Assembly (NCBI GenBank): GCA_018398765.1 | Contig: JAHBMJ010005793.1 | Location: 1-64,000 of the forward strand | Reading direction: 5' to 3' | Length of the DNA stretch: 64,000 nt | Source of the DNA: Chromera velia | Lineage: Eukaryota; Sar; Chromeraceae | Shown here: positions 20,461 to 32,244 of the stretch, in pieces | Layout of the letters: every line of letters starts with the position of its first letter | How positions within the stretch are numbered: the first letter of the stretch is position 1 | The notes under the pieces: generated by a model | The model's input: only the letters and a program-made list of their open reading frames with translations | What the model was told of the DNA's origin: nothing | Database searches by the model: none | Program-made: the position numbers and the translations under genes

Positions 20461-20826
20461 TCAGGTGTGGACGCGCCGCCGCACATGCTGCCAAAGCCTG
20501 CCATCCGCCACGAAGTTCGAGGTGTCACGATGAAGATTAATTCAAGAACGACCCTTCGATCAGCGCGGAAATACTATATACCACGTGGACCAGACTGGTG
20601 GTAGAAGAGGGATGCACTACTTTTTATAGAGGGATCCTCATCTACAGAGTTAGCGAACGGGGAGAACTTCGCGGTTGCTGTCAAATTCATAGCCCGTCTC
20701 TCTCAATCGAACTCCTCCCGTCTCCTTCAGAACAGCCGTCTCCACGCCAGGCTCTCCCTGTCTTCGTCCGTCTTATCGAGGTGGGGTAGACGGTGCAGGC
20801 GAGGGCATTGATGTCTTCACAGAACG
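20461..20826. other. Unassigned sequence between the old repeat and the hypothetical ORF
   Basis: GC-rich at first, then mixed. Short plus-strand frames are present but give no recognisable product. Confidence 0.3.
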
Positions 20827-21687
20827 TTGGAGTGGATTTATTTTCTCTGGGTGGTCATGCAGCTCCCATCTTTGAAAAGGGCGGCACAGTCTGCTGCCAG
20901 CACACTTGCTCGACCTTCGAGTAGACCCTACTCCCACTTGGCAGCTGGTGGTGCACCGAGGAAGAATGCCCCGGGCTGCTTTTCTGGGACCCTCTTTTCC
21001 CTCAACTTCCGGCCTGAGCCTCCAGAAAACACCAACCGCCTGCTTTCCTGCTCATATGCAGACAGCACGAATCTCCAGACCTCCGCCCCCTCCCACCTCC
21101 AGAAGACCCACTTTTTCCTTTCCCCTTCTTGCACACCACAGGCAGAAGTAGGAGTATCAGTAGAAGTACCATCAGCGCTCAATCATACCATTCCGCTAGA
21201 TTCTCCCTCTTCACGCTTTCCGTTGGGTTATGAGACTCCCCTTTCGGATTGGGGAATCCGTAAGAACAAGTTGAGCTTCACAGACCCGAACCTTAGAGAG
21301 ACGGGTGACACTTTGAGGCTCCCCGGAAGGCCCCCCAGCCCTCCAGTAGAAGGAGACGGGTCTCGTCCAGTCGGCATTGAAGAAGCAGAGTCAGACCGAT
21401 GCCGCACCAATTGGTTGCCTCCTTCATCGCTGGGCAAAGGGGAAGGGCAAAGGGGTCGCGGTGGAGCGTCGGAGCCCTCCTCCCCTCCCCTTCCAGTGGA
21501 ATGCCAACCGACAAAAAAGTTCTACAACGAGCAACTGAAGAGAATCAAATACAAGCCGGGACTGAAGAAAAGACAGTGTGGAGAGTTTTGGAAATATTAT
21601 CAGAAGAGGTGGCGGAAGATCTCCAGAAGCGCGGTTTGGTTCCCTACTGAACGAGGCAGGTTCAAACTTTCTCACCGAGTCATTTGA
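20827..21687 (+). CDS. Hypothetical protein, 286 codons, basic C-terminus
   Basis: A single open frame from ATG at 20827 to a stop at 21687. The first 200 residues are Ser/Pro/Gly-rich and probably disordered. The last 80 are strongly basic with aromatic residues (KKFYNEQLKRIKY, then GEFWKYYQKRWRKISR), which could form a helical nucleic-acid-binding tail. No domain is recognised. It lies just beyond the old repeat and has no visible introns, so it may be a transposon-borne frame rather than a host gene. Chance openness in GC-rich sequence cannot be excluded. Confidence 0.38.
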   Translation: MEWIYFLWVVMQLPSLKRAAQSAASTLARPSSRPYSHLAAGGAPRKNAPGCFSGTLFSLNFRPEPPENTNRLLSCSYADSTNLQTSAPSHLQKTHFFLSPSCTPQAEVGVSVEVPSALNHTIPLDSPSSRFPLGYETPLSDWGIRKNKLSFTDPNLRETGDTLRLPGRPPSPPVEGDGSRPVGIEEAESDRCRTNWLPPSSLGKGEGQRGRGGASEPSSPPLPVECQPTKKFYNEQLKRIKYKPGLKKRQCGEFWKYYQKRWRKISRSAVWFPTERGRFKLSHRVI

Positions 21688-24377
21688 TTTGATTGCATAT
21701 TGAGTCAAAGAGATTGAGAGGCTGGTTCCTTTGGACACGCCAGAATAAAGACTCCAGCCATCATTGCCAGCTTCAGTCTTCCGTGAGTATGAGCCTGTTC
21801 AGTCTTTTCAGCATCAGCAACCGAGTCGCAGTCTGAGTGTATCGTCTTCACATGTCTCTAAGACGATCTGGTTGAATTGAAGGAAGTCTAAATCTTGGAT
21901 CTCACTTTCTTCACTTCATTTGACTTAGTGGTCATTTAATTGAATTGGAATCAACTTCAAAATGACAGCTTGAATCCTCTCTGTATACTAAGTATACTTA
22001 TAACACCGATCATTTAATCATCATTAGATCAGTCATTGTCTAGCTTTGTGTTGCTGGTCTCTTCATTTGCTGTCACTGCATCATGATCCTAGTCATGATC
22101 ATGAAATCACGTTCATAATCTGAAATATCTGTCAACTATTAATATAGTTGAATTATAAATTTGTACAGATACTGACTAGATTTATTAATATATTATATAA
22201 TTTTTTGACTGTTTACAAGTGTGTAACTAAGTGTACAATTAAATTAATTGAGCTTGTTATTATGTACAAACTTACTTACTTACTTTAAGTTACTTACTTA
22301 CTTAATTGTGGTTAAGCCTAGGGTCTCCGAAACTAAAAACAAATGGCAACCCATGCATGCAGTTGTAAATAAAAGGAGGACGTGCCAGTGGGAGGGCAAG
22401 ACATAAGTGGAACCGATCATAAGCCTAGTTATGAGCAAAGGTGTTTAGTCACTTGTGATTAGAATATATTTAATTATCCCATGAAGTGATTGAATGTGAT
22501 TGAATAAAGTGATTAATGCTGAAAGTGAAAAAGAGTGCATCTTACGTAGTGCATACAGTAAGGTCTCCTTTTGTTATACAGTGTGTGCTGCAGTGTGCAT
22601 GCGTGTTTTGGTGTAGTGTGTGCATGTTTATGCAATGAGAACGTGTATGAACTTTCAACCGTGTATTCATATGATATGTCATTTGCTAGTTTAATAAGTT
22701 TATAAATGGTAAGATTTTATAAAATTCTAGTAACACTGTAACACAGTCTAGTATAGTAACTGTTACACTACTGCCTATTAACAGTGCCTAACAGCTAGAT
22801 AGCCCCTGTTTATCTTTTTCAAAACCAATTTTTTATAGTTATAAACTATATTAAAAAAAAAAAATCAAAAATGTAGCCCGGGGGGCTCCGCCCCCCGGAC
22901 CCCCCCTTAATTAATTTAGGAATATATTCCTGAATATATTCCTGATTATATTACTTTTGAAGTGAGTAACTAGTGAATAAATATATTCCATGATTAAACA
23001 CCTTTAGTCATGAGCAGGGTCTTAATCAAAGGGGTGAACCGTAGGTTGACCGTATATAATAATAAAAAAGAGAAAGATAACGTTTTAATTTTAGTAGTCT
23101 TGGAGGCGTACTGGCCCAGAAGACGTGCAACTTACCAAAATGATTCTCATGGCCCTGGCAATCGAAATCTAACAATATTTTGACCTAGATTCTGAGTAGC
23201 ATGACTTTCCTGGCCCAGATAGGCCTAGAGATAGGCCCAGAATGAATGGCAGAATCCGGGGTCACCCTTAAAATAACCATTGACCATAATGTTAAAAAAA
23301 ACATCAGAAAACTTATAAATGCTAACAAAAGGCTCTGTTATGCTCAGTTTATAATAGTCCACCTCAGTCTACCTATTTTTCTCTTACAACGAATAGCAAT
23401 GAATGAAAAGCGGCGTCCGTCTACAAAAAAACAGAACACCTTTTTTAAACTAGCATAGGTTTTTGAGAGTTTTATACTCGACTCAGACTCATTCACACTC
23501 TCTAGGACTCAGGCTAACTCGTCTGCGACGTGCGCATGGCCTGATCAATCGATCGATCGTGTGCATGGCCTGAACTGGGCTTCATTCTTTTCCTCGTTTA
23601 TGGCCGTTTCGTCACACTTTGTATCTTGATATTTTTTGATATTTTCTAGCTTATTTAGCCGTCTCCGGTACTTGAATTCTGTCCCGCATGAAGTGAAATT
23701 CTGTTTGGCGCATGCGCCCTTATCTATACATGTCCACGCCTCTTACATACACCGCGCCGCACATGCATGCATGCTCCCTTTTCACCCTTTTGTAAATTTC
23801 TCTTTAGGGTCTCTCTGGTCCTGCATCAGGCTGGTATGCATCTTTGTCTAAGCATATATAAGTCCTGTGCTTCTTCGCTATTTGTTAAATACCTGGTATA
23901 TGGCCAGGCCCATCTTACGTCATACATAAAAAATTCACTCAAAAATTCCCCCTATATTTTTCTTTCCCTCCTAGCTTGCATGCATATGTGACCCCGGAAA
24001 GTGAAGCGGGGGGCACTTACAAAACAGAAGTATATAGAAATACCCCAGCCCATATGCACGCTGTTTTTCACTAAAAAAAGGCCCTGGAAAGATCTTTCTC
24101 TAAATGGCCCAGAAAAGTGTGAACCCGATGCTATACGTGCATCAGATGGGCCAATTTTGGCAACCTGGGGGGAGGAGGGGGTTCTGCGGCTTTTTTCCCG
24201 CGGGGGGAGGGGGGGTCGCCATGACTGCCCATGGTCGGCTAGCTGGCGTGCATCAATCATGTAGTTTTTATTTTTCTCTAGATTTTTCTTGCTTTCGGGA
24301 GCCGTTCGCAAGCCTGCTTGCATCAGATTCGCGTTTTTGTAAATGCGTGCATGCCGGGGCCCTGCGCGTCATCACCC
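21688..24377. other. AT-rich gene-poor stretch
   Basis: It contains a CTTA/ACTTACTT microsatellite (about 22266-22305), a GC hairpin near 22.9 kb, TCGATCGATCG near 23550 and short uninformative frames (for example 23246-23458). No gene or RNA is recognised. Confidence 0.4.
22878..22898. other. GC hairpin in an AT-rich setting
   Basis: CCGGGGGG, loop CTCCG, CCCCCCGG, followed by ACCCCCCC. A perfect 8-bp stem embedded in poly-A-like DNA. Confidence 0.75.
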
Positions 24378-25013
24378 TCATGGCACCTCGGTTTTTGTTC
24401 AATATTACTCCCGGGTGTACCCTACGAAATCGTGTGACAGTTCAGACATCAGCTAAGCGTGTACTGACTTTTTTGGGGGATCTATGACATGTCGCGTGCA
24501 CAGCGTGGGATCTATAGTTTTGTATGGGATCCGGGATCATCTGGTCATTCATGCCAAGATCTTAACTGAGATCCATACCGAGATTTTCACATATTTTCAG
24601 TGGGATCTATGCCAAGATTTATCGAGAATCAAGATCTTAACTGGGATCCATATCAAGATCTTAACTGGAATTCATGCGAAGATCTTAACTGGGATCCATA
24701 ACAAGATTTTAAGCTAGTGGAATCCATGCCAAGATCTTAACTGGGATTTATGCTAAGATCTAGGCTGAGATCTCAACTGGGATCCACTTAGATCTACTCA
24801 GATTCTACTGGCATATCGAGATTAGCCAAGATCTTAACATAATGATTGAAAATTTTGTGCCGGGGCTGTGCGCCTCGGTTTTTATTCAATATTACCCCCC
24901 CATGCACCCTACAAAATCGCATAACAGTTGCGACGTCATGCAGTTAAGCGTATACTGACTTTTTTTTAGGATCTATGGCATGCCGCGTGCACAGCGTGGG
25001 ATCCATGCTATAC
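24378..25013 (+). repeat. Duplicated 140-bp block flanking a GATCTTAACTGGGATCCAT minisatellite
   Basis: Blocks at about 24378-24516 and 24869-25013 share GCACCTCGGTTTTT.TTCAATATTAC and CAGCGTGGGATC. Between them (about 24550-24850) lie some ten degenerate units of 25-32 bp built on CCAAGATCTTAACTGGGATCCAT. Confidence 0.8.
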
Positions 25014-27035
25014 CCTTCAATTTGAATGAGATCCATGTATGTAGATCTCAATTACACCGACTTGGAGACATGGTGGGATCATAGTGGGATCCATGCATGT
25101 GGATATCAATTACACCGAGACATGGATATCTCTTTGTACCAATATATAGATCTTGGACAAGCGTCGGACATCTGGTATTACATGTGTTCCTTCACATTTA
25201 CTTGTCGCGTCTTCAGTGCAGAAACACGCTACTTGCTCGGTTTTCGTTTTTTGTGTGACTTTTAATCGAGCGCTGTCGTCATTGTCCTTCAATGTTAAAG
25301 TAACACGACTCATTGTATATGCATGTGCATGCCGTTTCCTCAACACCTGAACAGAAGTGAATCCACCAAAGCTTGACTCCACCTCGTGGAGCAGCAAGCG
25401 GATAAAAGTCTGCTACTAAGGATAGGGTGGCCGTTCAAAAACTCCGGAGTGTTCAAAATGTGGAGACACAATCAAGGAATGAGGCTCCTGTGGCAGTCAG
25501 GCACGGCTCTGTCACCCCTGTTGTGTGAACGCACATCGGGAATAAAATAAGCAGTCGCAGGCAGTACACCACGAAAAAGAACGAAACAGAAAACTTGCAC
25601 AACCCTGTGCAAATAGCACGTGCCAGGGTGGCTCCGAGGGAAGTCGTGCGTTTTGGCATGCCCGGTCGGAGTACTGCAGTCGATATTGTAGCAATACTGC
25701 GTCACGTGTTGAAAATAAACAAGTTGACCCTTGTGCAAACAGTATGATATTGTGTCAGTATGGCCCTGGTGGCACGCGTATTCATTGGAGGGCCAAATTG
25801 CCGTATTGCAGCAGAAGGTGTGCGCTTGTAAACTGGCGTAAAGAGGCGGCTACTGCTGTTCGTGCTTCATAACATCACTCCATTTGGCCTTATTTGGTAA
25901 GTCTCGATCCTCCGTCTACCCACAACTCTCCTTACATGTTCTAATGATTTCGACGTCTCTCTGTTACTATTTTTCACTTACGCGGGGACACTTACATTTA
26001 CTTACACTTCTACCCTGGGTGATGATGATGATGATGATGATTGAGGGTTAAATCCTAGATCTAGCGACGCCAGATCCCAAGCCACTAACAAGGCTTTGAG
26101 GACAACCCAGAACATACATTCATGGGGGGCGGGATGAGGAAGCCTGCATGCCAATCGGATTGAATCGCCTCAAGGCACACCACATCTGCAGAGGCGTATG
26201 GAGACATAAGCGCTCAGTACACGCGCACACCACATTCATACATTAAATTCTAAATCAATCCGAAAAGAGAGTAAAAACAAGGATGAATGAGAGGTGATGA
26301 GAGAAAAAATGGAGTTAATGAAGATCTACACTGGCTTACACCGTCCGAAAGCAAAGTGGCAACTCGATCGAAGCAATCAATACCTCAATTTAATCACCAA
26401 CTTAATAAGGGAAGGGGGAATCACAAAGGTTCAAGTTTGTGCTCACAATATGATTAACTAGTTTTTATGAGGAAAAGGTAAAGAGAGAAGAAAATTTAAT
26501 AAAAACAAACACCTGGTCAATCAAGTACATACAGTGTCACCCAAACATACATACAAACACCAAAAGCGCATCACCAAAAGCCCCATCGACCCTATGGCCA
26601 TCTCACAAGGTACTCGCAGATCTTTTGATGCGCTTGGAAGACCATGCTCTCCCATGACTTGGGAGTTCCATCTCCACCTTCAACAATCAGACGAGTCATT
26701 CGTCCTCCTGGCCCAATGCTTGCACGAGCCGTACAGCCGTATTAATTTATCAGATAGTTCAACATCGCAACTGCTGTCTCTTGCACAAGAAGCGGAGAAA
26801 GAGAAGAGCTGTCTTTTGTTGGGTTAAAAGAAAAAATGTCTTCTCCTTCAAACGCTGGCTTCACAGGCTGGTTGCACAAGAAAACCATAGAATTCTCACG
26901 ACTAGCTTGCTCTCCCTTTGCCTTTTTCTTCTTCTTCTTCTTCTTCTTTCTCTTCTCTGTTGCATGGCTCTTTCTCTCTAGCTCCCCCTTCTCCAGACCT
27001 TTATCTTCCTTCTCTGATTCAACAATGTTTTCATC
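25014..27035. other. Gene-poor stretch with short frames
   Basis: Holds a GATGATGATG run (about 26021-26042) and a run of CTT triplets at about 26920-26950 that encodes a Lys run in a minus-strand frame (26742-27041, KRKKKKKKKKKAKGEQ). None of the short frames (for example 25110-25397 minus, 26534-26827 plus) shows a domain or a splice pattern I can support. Confidence 0.35.
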
Positions 27036-29874
27036 TAACAAAGTGGACTCTAAAGTAGGACTTAGTGGAATTCAAAGTGACTTTTAAATTTACTATATTC
27101 TAGCTTCATTATAAAGTAAAACTAGGTTACTTAAAGCAATCTAAAGTTTTTTAGAGCATTTAAAATCGCTACTTCTGTACGAATCTGCTCAAATATGCTC
27201 AAAAGACTGGTTGATTAGCTAAGGTGCATCGTGGGAAAAATTATGATCACCGCGGTACACCGCGGTATATGGAAGTTAGTGAATGTTACCTGCAAAAAAA
27301 TATATAGGCACAACACTAATGGATATACTCAACAGCAACGTTTAACGCCGCTAATCAAGTACAAAGAATTGATTCTTCTGTAAGGGAAACAGTGCAGGAA
27401 GGAGGGTTTCATAGCTAGGCTGGTCAGACCGGACAGGAGGCGGTCGGCAGGGGTCGGAGAGGATTCCGAAGAACAGAGCATAGAGACAACATAATTCTAT
27501 TCACAAAGAACTCACACTACACGGCGTAAAAGCTTGCAAATCGTTCTGCGTGTGTCAATGAGAAACTGTGAAAAAGAAAGACAGGTCTGTAGGTAGACCC
27601 AGATGTTCAGAGGGAGACCAGTACGGAGTGCCACAAATGAGAAAGGATGAGCGAGAAAGGAGCACTTGTGTCACGATAGTATGGACCACTTTGAAAGACT
27701 GACACACACGGAGCAAGTGGAAGACATTCCAATGCATGAAAGCTGAGCGATTGGTCTGGGTAAAAAAATGTCTGGCACGACTGAGAGCTGTGCAAAGCTT
27801 CAGAAGAGGCGGTCAAAAAATGGAGGCTCCAGCAGACTCTCCGTCGACCCTCTCTCAGTGACCTCCCTTGTGTGTTTCTGTCAAGCTCTTAGCAGAACAA
27901 AGAAGGTGGATGCTAAGCAAATCATCATATGAAGCGAGAAAGCAAGCCACGCTTCCTTAACTGACCTGCAGGTGTTCCTAAGTCTCCGTTCACCAACACC
28001 TGCAAACATGGAGGGACAGGCGTTCACGCTTTGTGCAGTCAAGGAAGCACTTCTGTCCAGCTTATTCTGTATGTACAAGGTCCCAAGGAAAAAACCAAGA
28101 GTCTAAGAAACAGCGGGTCCAGATAGGCTGACCTGGGGGTTGACCCCGGGGCTCTCAAGACTGTGACCTGTAAGGAAAGAGTAAGGAAAGCGATGAAGAC
28201 AGCAGTACTTTAATACCCCCCGCCGCCGCCAGGTCCAACAAGGGCTTATCGTGGGTCCGGGACTCCAAGAGGCGCCGCCACGGGGCCAGAAGGGGTGGCG
28301 GCACCCTGCTCTTTCGACGCACGTAGCCGACTTCGCCTCTGTCGGCCAATAATCAGGTCTGAAGTCTCTTGTCCATCTTGAAGGTCGACAGGTTCAAAAC
28401 TGTGGAGTCCTGAACCTCTGAGCAAACAGACTTTTCCCACATAAATGTTGCCACAAAAAGCGCTCTGTCAGATGTTTTCTGACGGTCTTAGAAGATGTCT
28501 GACAGAGCGTTTTCTCGGTTTTGACTTTTTTTTCGGGAGTGCACTTTCGGGGCTCTGGAGGAGATGGGTGTTGCTCGCTCACCTCGGGCCGGCACGAAGT
28601 GGAGCTTGGAGGTGGGTCCAGTGGAGACCAGCCGTCTTAGTCTTGTTTCTAACGTCTTTCTGCTTGCTGCTTCTCCTCCTGTTCAAGCGGGGAAGGGCTG
28701 CCGGCCTTATCTAGGTATTAAAGTACTGCTGTCTTCATCGCTTTCCTTACTCTTTCCTTACAAGTCACAGTCTTGAGAGCCCTGGGGTCAACCCCCAGGT
28801 CAGCCTATCTGGACCCGCTGTTTCTTAGACTCTTGGTTTTTTCCTTGGAACCTTGTACATACAGAATAAGCTGGACAGAAGTGCTTCCTTGACTGCACAA
28901 AGCGTGAACGCCTGTCCCTCCATGTTTGCAGGTGTTGGTGAACGGAGACTTAGGAACACCTGCAGGTTAGTTAAGGAAGCGTGGCTTGCTTTCTCGCTTC
29001 ATATGATGATTTGCTTAGCATCTACCTTCTTTGTTCTGCTAAGAGCTTGACAGAAACACACAAGGGAGGTCAGTGAGAGAGGGTCGACGGAGAGTCTGCT
29101 GGAGCCTCCATTTTTTGACCGCCTCTTCTGAAGCTTTGCACAGCTCTCAGTCGTGCCAGACATTTTTCCACCCAGACCAATCGCTCAGCTTTCATGCATT
29201 TGAATATCTTCCACTTACTCCGTGTATGTTAGTCTTTCAAAGCGGTCCATACTATCCTGACGCAAGTGCTACTTACTCGTTCATCCTTTCTCATTTGTGG
29301 CACTCCGTACTGGTCTCCCTCTGAACATCTGGATCTACCTACAGACCTGTCCTTCTTTTTTACAGTTTCTCATTGACATACGCAGAACGATTTGCAAGCT
29401 TTTACGCCGTGTAGTGTGAGTTCTTTGTGAATAGAATTATGTTGTCTCTGTACTCTGTTCTTAGGAATCCTCTCCGACCCTTGCCGACCGCTTCCTGTCC
29501 GGTCTGTTCAGCCTAGCTGTGAAGCCCTCCTTCCTGCACTGTTTCTCTTGCAGAAGAAGCAATTCTTTGTACTCGATTGGCGGCGCTAAACGTTGCTGCT
29601 GAGCATATTCATTAGTGTTGTGCCTGTGTATTTCTTTGCAGGTAACATTCACTAACTTCCACGTGCCGCGGTGATCATAATTTTTCCTTAGCTAATCAAC
29701 CAGTCTTTTGAGCACATTTGAGCAGATTTACATAGAAGTAACGATTTTAAATGCTCTAAAAAACTTTAGATTGCTTTAAGTAATCTAGTTTTACTTTATA
29801 ATGAAGCTAGAATATAGTAAATTTAAAAGTCACTTTGAATTCTACTAAGTCCTACTTTGAAGTCCACTCTGTTA
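27036..29874. repeat. Large inverted repeat: arms of about 1.17 kb, 0.5-kb spacer
   Basis: Arm 1 (27036-28217) and arm 2 (28714-29874) are reverse complements along their whole length. Both start TAACA(A/G)AGTGGACT at the outer ends and meet GGTATTAAAGTACTGC at the inner ends. A 65-codon frame is present in both arms (MYIQNKLDRSASL...) with a single amino-acid difference, so the arms diverged recently or are being homogenised. The spacer has its own CGCTCTGTCAGA / TCTGACAGAGCG inverted pair near 28462-28510. There is no transposase and no flanking target duplication that I can see. Candidates are a fold-back element or an inverted duplication. Confidence 0.85.
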
Positions 29875-30039
29875 ATCTGAGGGGGAAGCGGTGTTTGGAG
29901 GAGGACGAGCTCTGCAAGCGTCTGAGAGGGAAGGGGGCTAGATTCTTTTGGAAAAGGACAAGAGCCGCAAGCGCTAGCGCAAACGTCTGTAAGAAACAGC
30001 GAGGTAGAGTTGTTTGGGGAGGGACGAGTGCTAAAAGCG

Positions 30040-30495
30040 TCTGCCGAAGCTACAGAGGCTTGTACGGAGGTGGGAGAGGCTCTTGTTTATAGGCACGGAG
30101 GCGGCAAGGCTTGTGCAGAAGTGGGAGAGACTCCAAGGGGACCTGCTTGTTGGCACAGAGGTGGCAAGGCTTGTGCGGAGGTGGGAGAGGCTTCTGCTTG
30201 CAGGCACGGAGGCGGCAAGGCTTGTGCGGAGGTGGGAGAGGCTTCTGCTTGCAGGCACAGAGGCGGGATGGCTTGCGCGGAGGTAGGAGAGGCTTCTGCT
30301 TGCAGACACGGAGGCGAGACGGCTTGTGCGGAGGTGGGGAAGGCTTTTGCTTGTGGGTACGGAGGCGGGGTGGCTTGTGCAGAGGTGGGGAAGGCTTTTG
30401 CTTGTGGGCACGGTGGCGGGGTGGCTTGTGCAGAGGTGGGGGAGGCTTTTGTTTGCAAACATAGAAGCGGAGAGGCTAGTGCGGAGGTGCGAGGG
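30040..30495 (+). repeat. 51-bp minisatellite (about 8-9 copies), open in several frames
   Basis: The unit is GGCTTGTGCGGAGGTGGGAG followed by AGGCTTCTGCTTGCAGGCAC and GGAGGCGGCAA. In one plus frame each unit encodes 17 residues (ACAEVGEASACRHGGGK) inside a 241-codon ORF (30010-30735). Because 51 is divisible by three, the other frames and the minus strand are also open, so openness is no proof of a gene. One unit near the start is nine bases longer. Confidence 0.85.
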
Positions 30496-31277
30496 GCTTT
30501 TATGTACAGTGGGAAAGGGCGATTGCTATCAAAGCCGCGCTGTGCAGTAACTTTGACAGAGGGTTTCACTCGGGGCGGGTCATGGAAGAGAGAGACGGGA
30601 AGTGAAGCAGCTGCGTCTCGTTCTCGTTCTTCTTTCAAAATTTCCTCCCATCAAAGCTTCGAGTGCCTTTTCCCTCTTCTTGCTCTTCGTTTTCGCTTCT
30701 TCCCAGTCTCTGTGACGTTCTTCAGCCCATTCTAGTCCCCTTGGTAGCATCCTTCCGTGTGTAATTCTGTTCAAAAGGATAGAAACGCGATTCACATTCT
30801 GAGATTCTCTCAGCTTTGAATGCGATCTGTTGGATGCAAAACTGTAGCTGTAGGGATAGAGAAACTGCGGTCTGAGTACAGTGCGATGCCCAAAGTGATT
30901 GTAGTAGAGAAATTGCTTGGTGGGCTCCTTCAAGGAGATTCTGTGTCAACATGGAGACGGCAAACGAAAATTCAGTCTTTCATGACCAAATCTTAACCGT
31001 TTTTTCTTGCAACAAGATCAGAGAGCGTCTTTTGAGGTTCTGCTGCTCATTGTCAGTATTAAAACGGTTCTCTATCAGTGCAGAGAAGATAGCTCTAGCG
31101 CTCGTGAACGGCTAGCTCACGCCCTGTCGCTGAGAGATATGACCTACGCTTTGTTGCTAGGTATGCTTTATGACCCTCTCCTTGTTGTGTGTTCATTGCC
31201 GTGCAGGATGTGCTTCGTGCCCGACTGAAATGACGAGTCTACCGCCTTGACTTCCCACATAGACCCTGATATGTAGA
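30496..31277. other. Unassigned stretch with a coding-like minus frame
   Basis: A minus-strand frame (30933-30580) contains ILLNRITHGRMLPRGLEWAE and a Lys/Glu-rich EERHRDWEEAKTKSKKREKA segment that reads like protein. It has no assignable partner exon, and its 3' end runs toward the minisatellite. Confidence 0.3.
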
Positions 31278-32077
31278 AACTATGAAAGCTAGCCATAAAA
31301 GCCGTGGTAGAAGCGCGTAGCTATGATCTGCCAAACTCATTGCAAAGATGGTGTTATGCCATCTATACATCCGAAACCGCCCATGCTGTCTTTCTTTCCG
31401 TGGCTAACTTTGAATTATTTGTATCAAAGCTTCTGGTAGAGAAGCATACAGAGGTCTCTGCAGCTAAGAAGTCCGCTGTTAATGAAAACGAAATCGAACG
31501 AGACGAAACTGACTGTTCTCACTATGGTATGGCTCCGTATCACTGCGTGCACGAACGTTGTGGGCACTGCTCTGTCCGAAATTGCACACAATGTTCCAGT
31601 GAGCCATTCAAGTAGGAGAAATGGGTCACAAAAAGATCCCGCAAAAAATGTAAGACGGGTGAGAATACAAAAAAAGAGCCAACAAGTGGAGACAAACAGG
31701 GAAAAGAAGATGAAAACGCTTTGAAGAACAGGATTCAGCACAAAGAGGCCTCCGAGGATGGCCAACAGGAGAATTATGGGCCTGAAAGTAACGAAACAGA
31801 ATCACAAACCGCTGAATTAGACAACCCTCCCGTTCTGATGGTGAATGCACTGTCGTGGTTGACAAATCCCTACTTATCACCAGTTGTTGGACACACCAAA
31901 AAGGTCTTCACGTACCTAAACAGTTGGCATGCCTTCAATGGTCTCGTCCTCGGCCTCCATGAGATTTTGGATACTGACAAGAAGACTGGAAAGCTGCTCT
32001 CCTTTGAAGGTCAGCATGTAGGAAATTTTCTCTTCATGAAGGCTGCGTATGCAAATCTCAACTTCTATTGCATTTAA
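31278..32077 (+). pseudogene. Unidentified reading frame with one break, charged middle part
   Basis: One plus-strand frame stays protein-like for about 265 codons with a single interruption. It has a Cys/His cluster (HCVHERCGHCSVRNCTQC), then a long Lys/Glu/Gln-rich linker (GDKQGKEDENALKNRIQHK), then a hydrophobic C-terminal part (LSWLTNPYLSPVVGHTKK, YLNSWHAFNGLVLGLHEIL). The Cys/His cluster could bind zinc. Family unknown; a transposon protein is possible given the setting. The opposite strand has a shorter, less convincing frame. Confidence 0.4.
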
Positions 32078-32244
32078 AGATCGAGCTGATTCTTCATACC
32101 CTTTCCGCACCTGTGTGACTCTCAAAAAGACGCTTTTCTTTAAGCTTGCACTCCGTTGCCCTTTTGACACGTGTGCAGCGTACGCCAGTTGTCAATAATT
32201 TTACTTATACATATATCGACATTGAGTTTCCCCAGCCCCTTATG

